Numbered from the stretch's first letter, positions 20,830-33,402 are shown. The stretch is 64,000 nucleotides of DNA from Anastrepha obliqua (GCF_027943255.1 NC_072895.1:75642001-75706000), one strand, 5' to 3'. Notes: generated by a model not told the origin, from the sequence alone. Translations and numbers: made by a program.

Positions 20830-23770
20830 TTTTTGGAACTGAACCCAAACCTTACAAAGAGTAATACGTCACGTCCTAGCACCCTACTCATTTATAATTT
20901 TTGATGCATTTAACAATTTATTTTTTAAACTCTCTTTATTGTAATTGTAACTCCTTGGCTACGGATTTATTTGAGAAAATATTTACATGTGGAACGTGTG
21001 GATTTAAATTTGTGTTGCTTGGAGTACATTTTACGTAAGAGTTCATTTATTTCTAAAATATTAGTCACAGAACTGTGCACGATAAATATTGTCTAAAGTG
21101 AAACGACATCTTAGATACGTCATCCTCACACGTCAAATTTACCCAAGGCGTACATTATTGGTATAGGTTTATTTATTTACTTATTAGTAACATTTTTTTT
21201 TTATTTATTTACTTATTATTAACATTTTTTTTCGCTTCCTTCACTCTTAGTTAATTAACCTTCCTTGGCTAAGAGCATCTTATTAAACTGACTCTTCCCG
21301 GCATTCCTGCCATAAAACTGCATTAAAACCTGTTTCATAAATGCACACCCATGCATACAACGTCATTACATTTTAGCTAAACTACGTCATGCGTACCTTG
21401 TACCTTCGATGTACGATGGCGACACGTTTTCTGTGAAATGATTTGCTTAGCAACCACTCAAGCACTCAAGCAACACTACCTCACAGTATGAAGGCATGTC
21501 TCTTTGTCTTTTTTTTTATTCTATGTGACTTATAAATTAAAGGAGCACTTCCTTCCTTCATGAACATTAAGACGAATGATAAGAGCAAAGCGCAAGGAGT
21601 GGTGTGAGTCAAGGATGTAGAGTGTGTTTATTATATCAAACAGTTGCTGTTGTTGTTCCTGTACAAGATATTGTTGACTTTGTTTATTATGGTTTTTCAG
21701 AATATAATTTGTTGTCACCAGTACAATTTCAGCCTCAAACGTGCACTCCTACTCGCTACCTCTTAGTGCCTTGTTTTGAACACACGTTTAAGAATTCGAG
21801 ACGTGTAAGTATGTAGATATATACCCACTATGTACATATAATATATATGTACAAATGCATTTGTGTCAGTTGAACAAGATAGCAAAGTGTGCTTCAATTA
21901 AACTCATTCTACATTTAATATACGCAAAAAGAGCCAAAACAAATATAATCACAAGGAAATACAACAACAACAAAGAGCATTGCAATGCTCAGCAGTAGAA
22001 GCAAGTCATCGTTAAGCAAAAAAGGGTCATGCAAGATTTTGCTGCAAGCTTGTTAATGTTGTTAATATTGTTCTCAAGCTCATACTACGCCTTATAATGT
22101 TGTTGCTCTTTTACGTGCATGGGTATATTTGTGGGCATATGCACGCACATCATCAACGCCATTCTCTATATGCCAGAATAATGCGCCACAACGGCCTACT
22201 CACCACATATCGCCTCAACTGCGACCGCTGGCACTTGCCCTCTACTCTGCCAAACGCGTTCTATGTATATGTACGTGTACAACTACATATCTACATGTTC
22301 GTAATTGTTGGTGGGAGCTCCTTAGGTTCTGGCTGCTTTATGTCATGCGCTGATTATGATGAAGTGTCTTGTCATAAATAAGCAATGCGCCGCAACTCAA
22401 AACTTGCAGCAACTCACATGGCAATATGCGATACTTACTGTATATGCATACACACATTGCATCACTGTTATTTTCCCTCAGTGCTGTTTTTACTTAGCTT
22501 TTGCCATTGTTTTTGCTTTTAGCTCTTCTTTTTTGTTGTTGTTCCTGTTGCGCGTCTTGTTGATTAACCCTTTATGATCTTAGTATGTACGAACGTCTGT
22601 GGGGCGCACACACTGCACTGATACAGCTGAATTTTTTTAATGCAAAAATATACATACATATGTATGCGTTATAGAGTTGTGGATTCTTGTATGTGGATTT
22701 CCTTTTTGTGGACGCTAGCAGCGCTGCACGTGAAATGCACTCGTATAACTTGCAGCCTGTTTCATTTTACACTTGATAGTACACTATGATTCATGCTTGC
22801 CATTGCCGTGCTCTGGTTGTTGTTTCTGTTGTTGCTGTAAGTATAGAACTTATTTTCCTTTTACTGCCTTTTTGTTGTTGCTGCTTTTATTATCAAAGCT
22901 ATTGTTGTTGTATATGTGTGGGTTGTTAAAGTGCTTAATTCGACGCTCTTCATTTCTGGTCTCTTTTGGCTCCATCCAAACAAAAAAATCTTAATTTAGC
23001 AGCAGTGCAGCCGTTTCGCAGCACTTCTTTTTAACCTCAGTCAACTCTATCCCAGCAGTATCAACTTTTAACCTTTTAGCCCCAGCATTTTTTCTGTTGC
23101 GCGTAACGAGTCTATATTTTTAATTACTTCAAGATTGAAGTTACCAATGGGTTACTCCACAACAACAAAAACCGAATAGAAAAACACAAAAGTAACCTTA
23201 CAATGCCTTCTACTATGTTCATAAGGTAAGAGTGTACTGCGCTTCTTGTCTGTGTTGTAGTTGTATTTGAGTTGTATTGTCTTGAAAATTGTGTCAACTG
23301 TACTAAAGGCGTGCATACATATTGTATATATATACATACATAGTAGTACAATACATAAAAACATAGTTACATGCAAAACTGCGTTTAAATACATTAATAC
23401 AATTGTTTTCATTTGTTATATTCAACTTTGCCTACCAAAAATAAGGTACAGATCGTGTTTTTTACTCTAGTACTTCAATACCTTCCTAATTTAAACATTT
23501 TCAGTTCAATTTCCTACGAACCTATGGTATACTTACAGTTAGAGTTAAAACCCACAACAAAACTCGAGAAAAAAATATGAAAGGAACGCCTGTAATGTAC
23601 GGAGAGAACAAATTGAAGAAGAATGACTTAACATTTATTCGACCCATACTTTTGTATATTTAATAACAGATTTTGGAGCTGACTAAAAATTCCCCGAGAA
23701 ATTCCATTGCAATGGATGCGAAGCACATTCCCAGTGAGCACAATATTTTAACCGACTACAGCGACTCGAA
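20830..23770. other. No gene seen; longest unique stretch of the left half
   Basis: No conserved ORF or transposon motif on either strand. Several TTG/TTGTTG-rich patches (21645-21680, 22815-22840, 22870-22910) and TATA-rich patches are present. Two near-identical (T)n(ATTTA)n stretches lie at about 21170-21235. It could be intronic. Confidence 0.4.
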
Positions 23771-23889
23771 TTAAACCCCATGGCAGCCGGTTCTACGTTA
23801 CTGGGTGCCGCCCCGGTATACTAGCCCTGTCTAGTGAACAGCATATCACCCCACCCCTTACGTCACAGGAGCAACTCCTTGCAGCAACC

Positions 23890-24492
23890 TTGCTCCAAAT
23901 GCTTTTCCTCAGGGCTGGAATTGAATCCAACCCTGAGCCAGAAGTATTCTATTGCTGCGTCTGCCATAAACGGCTCCACCCGAACTCCACCTCGGTTAGG
24001 TGCAATAAGTGCAACCGGTGGAGCTACGTTAAGACCTGTTCAAGCTTTAAGACTCATAGGGAGTGGTTCACACGGTATGTGGCCACGTGTTGCTCCCGCC
24101 AGCAGGCGTCTGATGTCTCCACGGCTACTACTCCCCCTGATAGGCCGGTACCACCAACCGCCACCACAACCCACACCTCCACGGTAAGGAGCCTATCGGA
24201 GCAACACCACTCCCCTAACTTAACCCATCCCTTTCCCTCCTGCTCCAACCCCAGTGCGGGGACAAACCAGCATCTCTTGGTCCCCCGCACAGTCTGTTCC
24301 ATGTGTCAGACCGTAATACCTCGGAATCTGGTATCAATCAAATGCAATTCTTGCAACGGCTGGTGTCATTTTCGGAGATGTTCCGGGCTGCGCACCACCC
24401 GTGAGTGGACAACTGACTACGTTGCCCCCTGCTGCAGAAACCGACACCCGCAACCATCTGCAATTCACGAGCAAGGTCGACGAGATAGTTGA
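23890..24492 (+). pseudogene. LINE zinc-finger protein with two PHD-like fingers
   Basis: After LFLRAGIESNPEPEVF, two similar cysteine-rich units follow. Unit one (from about residue 22) is CCVCHKRLHP...VRCNKCNRW...CSSF...CC, and unit two (from about residue 136) is CSMCQTVIPR...IKCNSCNGWCHFRRCSGL...APCC. The spacing C-x2-C, C-x2-C, W/H, C, CC is PHD-like. Such fingers are known in ORF1 or the N-terminal region of some LINE groups and probably bind nucleic acid or chromatin. Between them is a Pro/Thr/Ser-rich linker. The frame shifts after the second finger, near 24440, so the join to the endonuclease is broken. Confidence 0.65.
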
Positions 24493-25303
24493 CTTCATGA
24501 GCCGACACAGTTTCACAATAGCTGCAGTCCAGGAAACCAAGCTGCACGCTAGGTTCTCTCAGATCACCAGGGATGGCTATAACGTGCACAGACAAGATCG
24601 CGAGCGAGACAATAGTGGTGGCCTAGCGTTTATAGCTGTCCGGGCAGGCGATTCCGAGCTAGAAATTGATAATGTTTACATACCCCCTGTCACCTGCTGC
24701 CCGGCCCGATATCACCCTGATATAGGTGCGCTCATCAGAGGTGAAAACCGATTGGTTGTAGGTGACTTCAATCCGCATCACGATCTTTGGCATTCAAGCT
24801 TGCCAAACGATCGTAGGGGACAGCAATTGGCAGAGCAAGTAGACGATTCGACGTTCAGCACTGTGAACGACGACGCCCCCACCAGGGTAGTGGGCAATTG
24901 CAGCAGCTCGCCTGATCTAACAATAGCTAGCGCGGGTCTGATAAATAGCATAACGTGGCGACCTATGCTCCCAGTAATGGAGCATAACAAACTGCTCAGC
25001 AAGCAGTTCCTGCTAGGACGTTACCGCAGGTTTCACCGCTGTAGACACCTGCTTGAGCCTGAGCCGCCTCCCAGGCACGTCAGAAGACACCTCTTAAACT
25101 ACGCCGACGAAATCCAGGGCATAACCAACAGAAATTTACTGGACCAGACAGTGTTTAGACAGTCTATAAACGACATTCACCGAGAGACCGTCACCACCTT
25201 CTTAAGTTCCCGGCCTGTGAATACCGTAATCGGAGTCCAATCACCACCTGTAACAGATGAAGAGCTCCAGCTTCCCCGTGAGTCACGTGTAACACTGGCA
25301 TAA
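24401..25303 (+). pseudogene. LINE endonuclease fused to C-terminal tail by deletion
   Basis: The first 30 or so codons overlap the finger ORF in another frame. From about 24475 the protein is an APE-type endonuclease: VDEIVDFMSRHSFTIAAVQE (catalytic Glu), GYNVHRQDRERDNSGGLAFI, VVGDFNPHHDLWHSSL (catalytic Asp/Asn) and SSPDLTIAS. About 5 residues after TWRPMLPV the sequence jumps to EHNKLLSKQFLLGRYRR and PPPRHVRRHLLNYADEIQ, which belong after the RT domain. Roughly 500 residues typical of the RT are absent, without loss of frame. A stop at 25301 interrupts the tail, and FSRLNSCLSRIDPDIPNICP continues to about 25400. It could encode a nicking enzyme without polymerase, but the disrupted start argues against activity. 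Confidence 0.68.
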
Positions 25304-25565
25304 TTACGTTCTGGATACTTTAGCAGGTTAAACTCCTGCTTATCCAGAATCGACCCCGACATACCAAACATATGTCCGGCATGTGAAGGCAACTAACAAC
25401 CTTTACACATGCCCTCTAAAACCAACTCATCTAACACCGCTCTCCCTCTGGACCCAACCCGCAACAGCATGTTTCCTGCGCCAACCTTTAGATGAGCTAG
25501 ACGAAGACGACCGGTGATATGCCCTACACTGGCGGGGCATCTGTTACTGTTAACAAACAAACTAA

Positions 25566-26640
25566 AATTAAAAATTACAATGCAATCGTAATTGCCTGAG
25601 CAATTGCTATTGGATTTGCATTCTTAGACTTTAAGAGTACTCTCGGCACCACAACCTTAAGTCTCTTCGTACATTCAGTAAGAAATTATATAGTTATAGG
25701 CGCGCAATGTAATAGAATCGAGTGATTTCTGGCATTGGGCACTTGTGTGAACAAACTTTGTATGGCGTATGCCGGGTATAAAACATGACCATTCCCCGCA
25801 GGGAAGCTTATTCGACTACATAGTTAGATAACAAACTAGTGCATTTTTTTAATTTTCTGAATTGCAGCAGCCTAAAATTAATTCCCATTTAAAACTACAA
25901 AATTTCAACCGATTGTTCCGATTTGTTTTCTGTCTGTGGCCTGCATAAGGCTCATTGCTCCATGCTTGTCAACGTATGTAATTGCGTTATTACATGGCCT
26001 TTAGCTAGTCAACACAAATGAATTCACTTATATTGGAAAATATGTTATAGAATATAAATAAATCATGGAGTATCCTTAAGATATCCGCCTACCTGTACCA
26101 AACCCATACACTCTACTTATGCATAAAAAATCCACATTACATACTTGGAAATGAATACGAGTATTTTAACACATACATATGTATACCAACCCCACATTAC
26201 ATGATGCTAGCAGGCGTACATTCGCTGGCACAACAGCGCAAGAGTAAAGGTTCTTGAACACAACAAAAACTTTAGCCGCAACTGCGATGTTTAACAACAA
26301 CAATGATGACAAATTAAATTTACAATGAAAAAAATTCAATTACAGTTGACAAAAGCACCCCACTCAAAAGCTGTCAGTTACAATTGCTTCGTGAATGTGT
26401 AAAATGTGCATATAAAGTATGTGTATGTGTGTCGCCGTTTGAGATAGCGCCGACTGTTGTGAGGCCCCTCCACATCAATGCTGCTAAAATTCATCAACAT
26501 TTCGACGTACATATTACGTAAATTTGGCTGCAGTGATGGCGGTCAGTGGTGTTAGTGAAATCAAGAGCCCTTTAAAGCCAAGCAACTCATGTAAACTCAT
26601 ATATATATGTATAAGTGCACACATACATATGTAGTAAGAA
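25566..26640. other. No gene seen; unique DNA
   Basis: No conserved ORF. Short TACATA runs occur. Confidence 0.4.
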
Positions 26641-27102
26641 CGAGGGACGCCTGAAAAGTCCGTGAAGTGATGAAATCCAAGGTTAAGTTTAGTTACTACC
26701 ATCACCTAGTTTCAGCCAGTTCGGTATATTTATTTGTGTTTGGATTTCTTTTGAACCGAGGAAGTCGAGTGATTTTCCACGCACCAGCTCACGCCTCAGC
26801 CGTTCCGGTCGTAAAATTAGTGGAAATAAGGTTCCAACTCATCCGTTTCCCCCCCTATTTTCCAGACTTGGCTCCCTCAAATCGCTCGGGCTACTATTTG
26901 ATCCCCAATTTGAATAAATGAAACTAATTACTATTTTGCAGGCTTGGAAGAATCCTATTATTCGGAAGACATCAATAAACTAGAACAGCGTGGGACGGAG
27001 TGTACAAACCTAAAAGGCTACTATGTCGAAAAATAAAACAAAGGTTTACCCCAAACAATTAAGTAGTTTTTATTTTTGCACGGACTTCTCAAACGATCCT
27101 CT
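26641..27102 (+). mobile_element. Mariner, short internally deleted copy
   Basis: Ends CGAGGGACGCCTGAAAAGTC and a diverged complement near 27080-27102 enclose only 460 bp. The frame VKLVEIRFQLIRFPPYFPDL, then APSN, corresponds to the block before the third catalytic Asp (PDLAPSD). Here Asp is replaced by Asn, followed by a short insertion and GYYLIPNLNK. EESYYSEDINKLEQRGTECT near 26945-27010 is the C-terminus. Confidence 0.68.
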
Positions 27103-27109
27103 CACCTAC

Positions 27110-27870
27110 TATACAAGTAGAAAAGAAGAGTGAACATGAACATGAAAATAAAAGTAAAATAAAAAATGCATTAAAAGAAAAAAGCAAGCAACGTAGCAAA
27201 TCAAAAGGAACAAGCAAAAAAAGGATGCGACTTTTGATTTATTTACATGACAACCGGGTTAATTACAACATGTTGAGGTTACCCTTTTTAATCGCACATA
27301 CTATATACATATCTATTATATGCATGTATGAAGGAATATGCGCACCTAAGAGCACAGACGTTGGCCACAAACCGAGCGAGCGAGCGAGCTCTCTCTACAA
27401 CTTTCCTACCATACCATTGGTCTGTCGTCGGCATGGCGGACTTACTGGCATTGAGTTACCAGCAGCAGCGGTAACTAGCTATTGCTTACAAAAAAAAAAA
27501 AGAAGGAAAACTAAAACAAAAAACTCTTGCAATCAATGCACATTCTCATTACTCTCATATGGAAACATTCACATATTGATGACGGTATTAATATTTTACG
27601 CTATGTCACATTCTCACGCATATGTACGTACCTATTTATATGAAGACTCATAGGTACTCTGCTTGGCACATAATCTCATTTAAGCCCAAACGTTGTGGAG
27701 CGACTCACCTCACTCGACACCTATGGTGTGGACATATCGACGAATGTTGCAAATAGTATGGGCTCGTATTGTGAAATAAATAAACAAACAAGTTGAATAA
27801 AAAACATGGAGAAAAACGAGGGATATAAGTTAATAAAATTGCCGTGACTACACAAATAAATTATCAAGCA
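27110..27870. other. No gene seen
   Basis: A (GAGC)n run at about 27375-27390; otherwise A-rich unique sequence. Confidence 0.4.
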
Positions 27871-27879
27871 TTATTGGTT

Positions 27880-28770
27880 GCCATGGCGTCTGGTTCAACC
27901 ATTAGTCTGGTCTGAAATGCGGCTATGGAAAAGCGAAAGACTGAAAAACACAAAAACTAGATTTAAAAGTACGTTAACATATGCAAATCCAAAAAAATTT
28001 AATCTACCCGTTCACATATGGCGGTTACCTCCAAAATTCAAATCAGCAGTCTATCCTGCTTTGAAAGGTTTTTCTTCATAGAAGTTGGTTTGGTGGATAT
28101 ATTCTGAAGACTGTGTGCTTCCAAGGGTCAAACACTCCCCAGTGGTATGGTTTGGAGCTATATAACCTCAGAGGGACCAGGTCCGCTACATTTTGTTGAG
28201 AGAACAATGCGCTCTGTCCAGTACGTGGAGGTGCTGGAACACGCTGTGCTGCCATATTTAGAAACCCTGAAGTGTCCGAGAGACGAATGCACTTTTATGC
28301 AAGATGGAGCTCCATGCCACACATCCAGGATTAGCATGAATTGTCTGAATTCAATGGAAATAATGGTTTTGCCATGGCCTGGCAATTCCCCGGACCTCAA
28401 CTCCATCGAAAATTCTTGGGCATACCTCAAATCGGCAATATACCAGCGGAATAATACCACAATACAACAGTTTAAGGAAAACATCGAAGATGTGTGGTAC
28501 TCGTATAATGGCCAAAATCTTAAGATGAAGATAACACAGTGCGTAGCCAGTATGACTCAACGAATTGCAGCCATCTTAACAGCAAGGGGAAGAGCCACGA
28601 AATATTAGTTTAAAATAAATGTTTTTAACGCAAAAATGTCAAGAAGCTTTTAATAAAAACAAATATGTAAACTTTTTTAAATGCTTTAAAAACGTTTGCT
28701 TTTTATGCGCTCTCAAAGCCAGAAATATATAATTTTTATCATCGGTCATAATTCAATGGCCAGGTACTGT
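27880..28770 (+). mobile_element. Tc1-like element remnant
   Basis: It contains the C-terminal half of a DD34E transposase (28147-28608). The probable right end is near TCAATGGCCAGGTACTGTA (about 28753-28771), the kind of CAG-type Tc1 terminus. The left end was not identified. The segment 27880-28140 carries only weak traces of the upstream transposase in mixed frames. Confidence 0.6.
28147..28608 (+). pseudogene. Tc1-like transposase, C-terminal half (DD34E)
   Basis: The frame reads MVWSYITSEGPGPLHFVERT, then CTFMQDGAPCHTSR with the second catalytic Asp, and LPWPGNSPDLNSIENSWAYL with the catalytic Glu. There are 34 residues between them, which is the Tc1 DD34E signature. The C-terminus ends normally in a stop at 28606. 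The first catalytic Asp block would lie upstream, where frames are broken, so the enzyme is incomplete. Confidence 0.78.
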
Positions 28771-28869
28771 ATATCGGAATCAAGACCTGTATATGTAGGA
28801 CTTTTGCTTGGGATCATTATATTGGCATATTTTGAATAACCATTTATTTTTATGTTATAGATCAGTCAG

Positions 28870-29345
28870 TTCACAGTTTGGCACACTTCGTTTAGATTTA
28901 TTTTGTCTCGTTGTCTTCAATAATTTTCTCTTTGCTACAAATACCACCCCACACCATTACATTTAGCTTCCCAAATTTTGCTTGGAATAATGTTATTGTT
29001 TTTTAGGGTTGCCTAGCGGCTTTTTCTTAACTCTGTTGGGTCCATCGAGGTTATACACGTAGCATTATTTTTCTCTCATTACAAAGAACGAAACCTTAGC
29101 CTAATATTCTACTGACTGTCTTTCACGACCTACTTTCACACCCTGGCAATCCTCGAAATCTGCGACTATCATTCTAAACTGCACAGCGGTTTTTCGTTAA
29201 TTTGATTCACTATTGACCTTTCCATCCTTGGTATGAACTTTTTTGTCCTGCCACTGGAGTGTTTTAACTTGAACCGATTTTCGTTTTCTGCCCTCACATT
29301 AATAGGAAACATTTCAGCCATTTGTTATGTTAGTAGTTATAAACC
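28870..29345 (-). pseudogene. Second Tc1-like transposase relic, minus strand
   Basis: Reading minus with frameshifts: FKLKHSSGRTKKFIPRMERS and IVNQINEKPL (HTH linker), KVGRERQSV near 29130, then NLDGPNRVKKKPLGNP and MVWGGICSKEKIIEDNET near 28920-28970. The order fits a Tc1-like transposase from the DNA-binding domain to the GG block. The catalytic D...E region is not seen. It is a different family from the adjacent plus-strand copy. Confidence 0.5.
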
Positions 29346-31312
29346 AATTGAATAATATATTCACTAGTACGGAATTTTTGCAAATGCGTTTGTTTATTGA
29401 TGCGATATAATGAATAGCACGAATCCCTTGTAACTACCTGTCTCGTAGACTCTACTTGCAGCAGCAACCAAAAACATATTGTAGTATAAAGTTTTGTTTC
29501 TGGTGTTTGTTTATATTTCTTCGAATGATGAAAAAAGTTTTTAGGTAGCGTAGAATAAGACGCATTTTGGTTTTCGTTGCTATTTTTGCATGTTGCACGT
29601 TCTAATAACTTTGATACTTTTGTTTATAGGAACAATAGAAGCCGTTAGCAAAGTGTTCTGCTACAACAAAAAGCATTCAAATAATACATTTTCACATTAT
29701 TAAATTGTAAAAAGAAGTATGACACAAACTGTACATGTTTTTCTAATTGAGTCAATTATATTTCTATAGACATTCACTAGCAACCCCAAAATGTAACAAT
29801 GCACTTAAGTATCAAACGAGTAACGTATACAATAAATTTCAAATACATACTTGTATTAAAACAATATTTATTTTTAAATTGATACAAAAATATGCTTCAG
29901 CTAGACGGAAAAAAATGCAAGTAAAATGCGCGGCTGATGGATAAAACCTAATCATTGGCCAAGTGCTGTCGCATGTGGTACCTATGTACCTAGACAGCGT
30001 CTAACACAATTGCTCTCATAGGACTTTTGTTGAAATATGTAAGTATAGGGGTGCGTGTGAGTGTGATGGGCATGTGTGTGGAGTGAATTCGACCTACAAC
30101 AACATTCAGCTCTATGCGATAACATGAGAAGCAAGAGTACGCGCCCAAAGACAATTTGTGGAACATTTATGTTCCGTAATTGGAAACCATTCAAATAAAA
30201 CATGCACATACTTACATACCTTCACGCAAGTATATGGTAGAGAAAAATTATGGGAATATATACATAAATAATGAAATAAAATAAAAACTAAAACCGGCAA
30301 ACACTAAGTTACGTTTGAGTTAACTACTTTCATTTGGTATCACAACCGATAATAATTTAAGTTGTCACATGGTGCCGGTGTACAGGCGCACTCACTGCAA
30401 ATGTCAAAACTAAATTGTGGTTATGTGTGTGTGTGAGCTCATACAATATTTTTGTAGATATAAATTATCTTATCCTGAAATTGCACAGCACAAATGGAAG
30501 CACCAATATTTATACACACATTTCGTTGACTTCATTGCTGTTGAGTCTGAAGACGGTAGATTATAAAAGTCGTCACAGCGGCTGCGTGCGCGTTGGCTAA
30601 GTTCGCCTACTTCTACTTTCTACTTAGTTGATATTGTTATTTGAAACAAATTTTTTAAAATAAACTGAAAAATTCTCAAACTTTATACAAAATTAAAAAA
30701 AAAACATTAAATTGCAAACAATTTAGTGCTATGCATTTTCTGCTAGCCTAGTGAGGCTGGTGATAGACTGAAAACAGCCAGGCGGTGGAAAACAAAGGGG
30801 GACAATGAGTTTTTCTAACTTAGTCATGGTATGCGGCCTTAAACTGTGTAAGTTTTCATTAAAATATAGGCAAATAATATATGTTAAATTTATTTTTATA
30901 TACTTGTGCTAGGTTAAGTAAGTTAAGATATCTCACGTGATGTTCTAAATGCATTTTAATACGTTTTAAAGCAGGCTTTCGCGCTTCCAAATACATGCAT
31001 GTGCTTTAGCATTTTCAGTTTAATACCTAATACATACATACATATGTGCGCATATACCCTACAAGACAGCTGACTAACATATAAGCACTCATATTATCAT
31101 CATCACTATCCTCATCCAACTACACATTTTTGTTCTATCTCTCTTTTACCAATAGAAATTTCTTATAACTGAAAAATACATCTACTATGCTCTAAACTAC
31201 TCATTTTCGTCATCAAAAAGTAATCAGCACAAGCTCCTCATTTTCGTTAAAAAGTAATCAGACTGAGGTGTTTCGTTAAATTGTTTTATTTAGAAATTAT
31301 AAAATTTATATT
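29346..31312. other. No gene seen; unique A+T-rich DNA
   Basis: No conserved ORF. A short direct duplication with AAAAAGTAATCAG is at about 31205-31262. Confidence 0.4.
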
Positions 31313-31475
31313 TGTGTTTTCATTGCGATTCGAACTCGCGAATTTCAATATTTTTTTTTATTTTCATTAAAAAACTTTTACATACCAATTTGGTGTTTCA
31401 TCCACGGAAATTCGAACTCACGAATTTTCAAGTCTTAGCCAAGCATCAACTCATTCGGCTATGGCGACCCTACAA
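31313..31475 (-). mobile_element. tRNA-like SINE head, diverged
   Basis: On the minus strand GGTCGCCATAGCCGAATGAG gives an A box and TGAGTTCGAATTTCCGTG a B box, about 45 bp apart as in the main SINE family. A second B-box-like word (GAGTTCGAATC) lies at about 31325-31340. The body does not match the main family, so it is a separate or decayed subfamily. Confidence 0.45.
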
Positions 31476-31930
31476 TAACAACAGCCAAATTTCACACTAG
31501 AACTTTTTTCAGAACAGCCACATTATAAGCATATAAATGAGCTGCCTTGGCGTTTAAAGTACAGTGATATATTTTTCACTTATGTGAAATTGCTACTGGT
31601 AAAAGAGAGATAGAATTCACACCGAACAGGGGAAAATAATATCAAATGAAATATTTGATTTCCCCATTAAAAAATGTTGTATATGCTATTCTGATAATGC
31701 GTATGTATTAGAGACTAATAAAATACTTGTAATTGTGTTGGAATTTTTGTCGAAAGTGCTCAGCACTGTCTTGTAGGGTATGTACACACACATACTATAT
31801 GAGTGGTTAACACATATGTATTCATGCTCAACCCCTTGTTTTTTCAGTTTGTGTTTTCTGTCGTGTTGCCGCCTTGGCTGTTGCTTTTATCGATTATGTA
31901 AATGTAAAATTGTATAAAATTTATTGAATG
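31476..31930. other. No gene seen
   Basis: Unique DNA upstream of the G+C-richer block at 31935. Confidence 0.4.
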
Positions 31931-31934
31931 CCGT

Positions 31935-32087
31935 ATGATGGCATCAGCCACCATCGACATCAATGCCGACGTTAACGCCATCAACGAGGTTGCCGTCAAA
32001 AACAACTCCAGCAACAACTATAACTTTAAAGACGACGGCAATAATTGCGGTTCGGGCGGATCCACAGTGAATCTGTTGTTAGTTTAG
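31935..32087 (+). CDS. Short GC3-rich ORF, possible host exon
   Basis: ATG 31935, with a second in-frame ATG at 31938 in a better context, encodes 50 residues. It starts MMASATIDINADVNAINEVA and contains Asn-rich and Gly/Ser-rich segments (NNSSNNYN, GSGGS) typical of fly proteins. Third codon positions are mostly C, in strong contrast to the A+T-rich surroundings, which suggests coding selection. GT at 32069-32070, before the stop, could serve as a splice donor, but its context (CACA|GTGAAT) is only fair. The reverse complement is also open for 40 codons, so strand is uncertain. I do not recognise the protein. Confidence 0.3.
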   Translation: MMASATIDINADVNAINEVAVKNNSSNNYNFKDDGNNCGSGGSTVNLLLV

Positions 32088-32091
32088 CTTG

Positions 32092-32213
32092 TCAGTCGGT
32101 CTCGTCAGATGCGCTCAGCCAGCGAAGCAGCTAACCAGCCAATTTTGCATCGTCACATATGTTGTAGTACACAGCCAGGACCGCCATTTCACAATTATTG
32201 ATTGTAACAATTT
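32092..32213 (+). promoter_or_regulatory. Possible initiator and non-coding first exon
   Basis: TCAGTC at 32092-32097 matches the arthropod initiator. It is followed by a CAG/CCAG-rich block and then GTGAGT at 32214-32219, a good splice donor. This layout fits a transcription start and a 120-base 5' UTR exon. It lies just after the GC3-rich ORF, with which it would conflict if both were used in one transcript. Confidence 0.25.
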
Positions 32214-32219
32214 GTGAGT

Positions 32220-33402
32220 TAATTTTCCTTTACGAGTTTTTATGCTACGTATGCTCGCAACTTCAGAGTGAGAATTTTTGTTGCTGATGGTAATGGCGGT
32301 TGCTCTTACGCATGTGTAACAACAATTTAATGTTATTATTTCAGGTCTTATATAGTTTCAGATTTATATATTAGTATGTGTGCACTTACTATTCACGACG
32401 ATAAGTGTTTTTTACATTTTTTTTTCCTACTCATTTATGGTTGCCTTCTTTTAACCTGCTGAAAAACCACCAGTGGAAATTTTAGTACTGCTGACAGGTT
32501 TGTGATTTTATTGCAACAGGCAGAGTGTTAGTTTGAAGTGTTGTTGGAGTTTCAATATAACTCTGACCTTTGTATTTTTTATTTTTTTTGGAGTTTTTTT
32601 ACGTGCTCTCTTCTTTATTGGTATTGATAATTCACTTTCACGACCTTAGAGTTTCCTTTTTTATTCTAACTTGAGATGACTTCATTGAATGTTGTTGTAA
32701 AGGTGTATATGTTAACGAATGTGTAAATATATAATATATGTATTTTATTAAATTTCGTTAGAATATTTGGGCTAACTTTTATAATACTTTGCCTTTTCCG
32801 CTTTCTGACTATTAATATAAATACAATAATTTATTGTGTTCAATCATATTTTGGAAAGTATAATTTTTCTATATAAATACAATGTCTATTAATATTTTAG
32901 TTAGCAGCAAGCTTTTGTGTACGAGTATATGAAAAATTTTGAAACGTTAGAAGAATAATTGCACTAGGGGAATCATTACCACATTTCTTGTTTTTCTCTG
33001 GCACGTAATTTTTTTATAAAATGTATTGGTTTAAGTCAACCAAAAATTTGAATTTCTTTATAACTTTCGACGCCGACTTTTCTTGCTTTGTCTTGAAATT
33101 TTTTTCTTTTTACTTTTAATTGTATTACTTAGTCTTGCCATAAATTCTATGACAAATTTTGGAATGCATACGGCGAGAACAAATTCGCAAAAAAAGTATT
33201 TTTATTTTTGCTTTTGTGCGTATGCATTGGTTTCTTATAACTTATACTCAGTTTCGTGGCAAATTTCCCTTGTTAAAAATTGAGTGAGAAGCTAAGAAAA
33301 ATCGCATTGCAGTGATTGCATTACGAAAGTGTGGTAAAAGTGCTAGTGAGTTGTACGAATTGCTGGAAAAACTTAATATTTCGAGAATATTTGCGTACCT
33401 CC
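32220..33402. other. No gene seen
   Basis: A+T-rich, T-rich sequence without conserved ORF. Confidence 0.4.

Larger units (their letters stand above)
23774..25565 (+). mobile_element. LINE with deleted reverse transcriptase
   Basis: The element has a 5' leader (GCAGCCGGTTCTACGTTAC), zinc-finger ORF1-like region, endonuclease, then the extreme C-terminal region. The whole RT domain is missing. The related minus-strand piece at 51610-52500 keeps part of the region deleted here. The clade is not assigned; it lies among Jockey/CR1-type APE LINEs. The stretch is clearly richer in G+C than the flanks. Confidence 0.75.

Noticed and set aside
21180..21235. Tandem repeat as a satellite
   Set aside because: Only two short A+T units; indistinguishable from simple-sequence slippage.
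21583..21805. Internal exon ending at GTAAGT
   Set aside because: A donor is present, but no convincing acceptor or protein similarity was seen.
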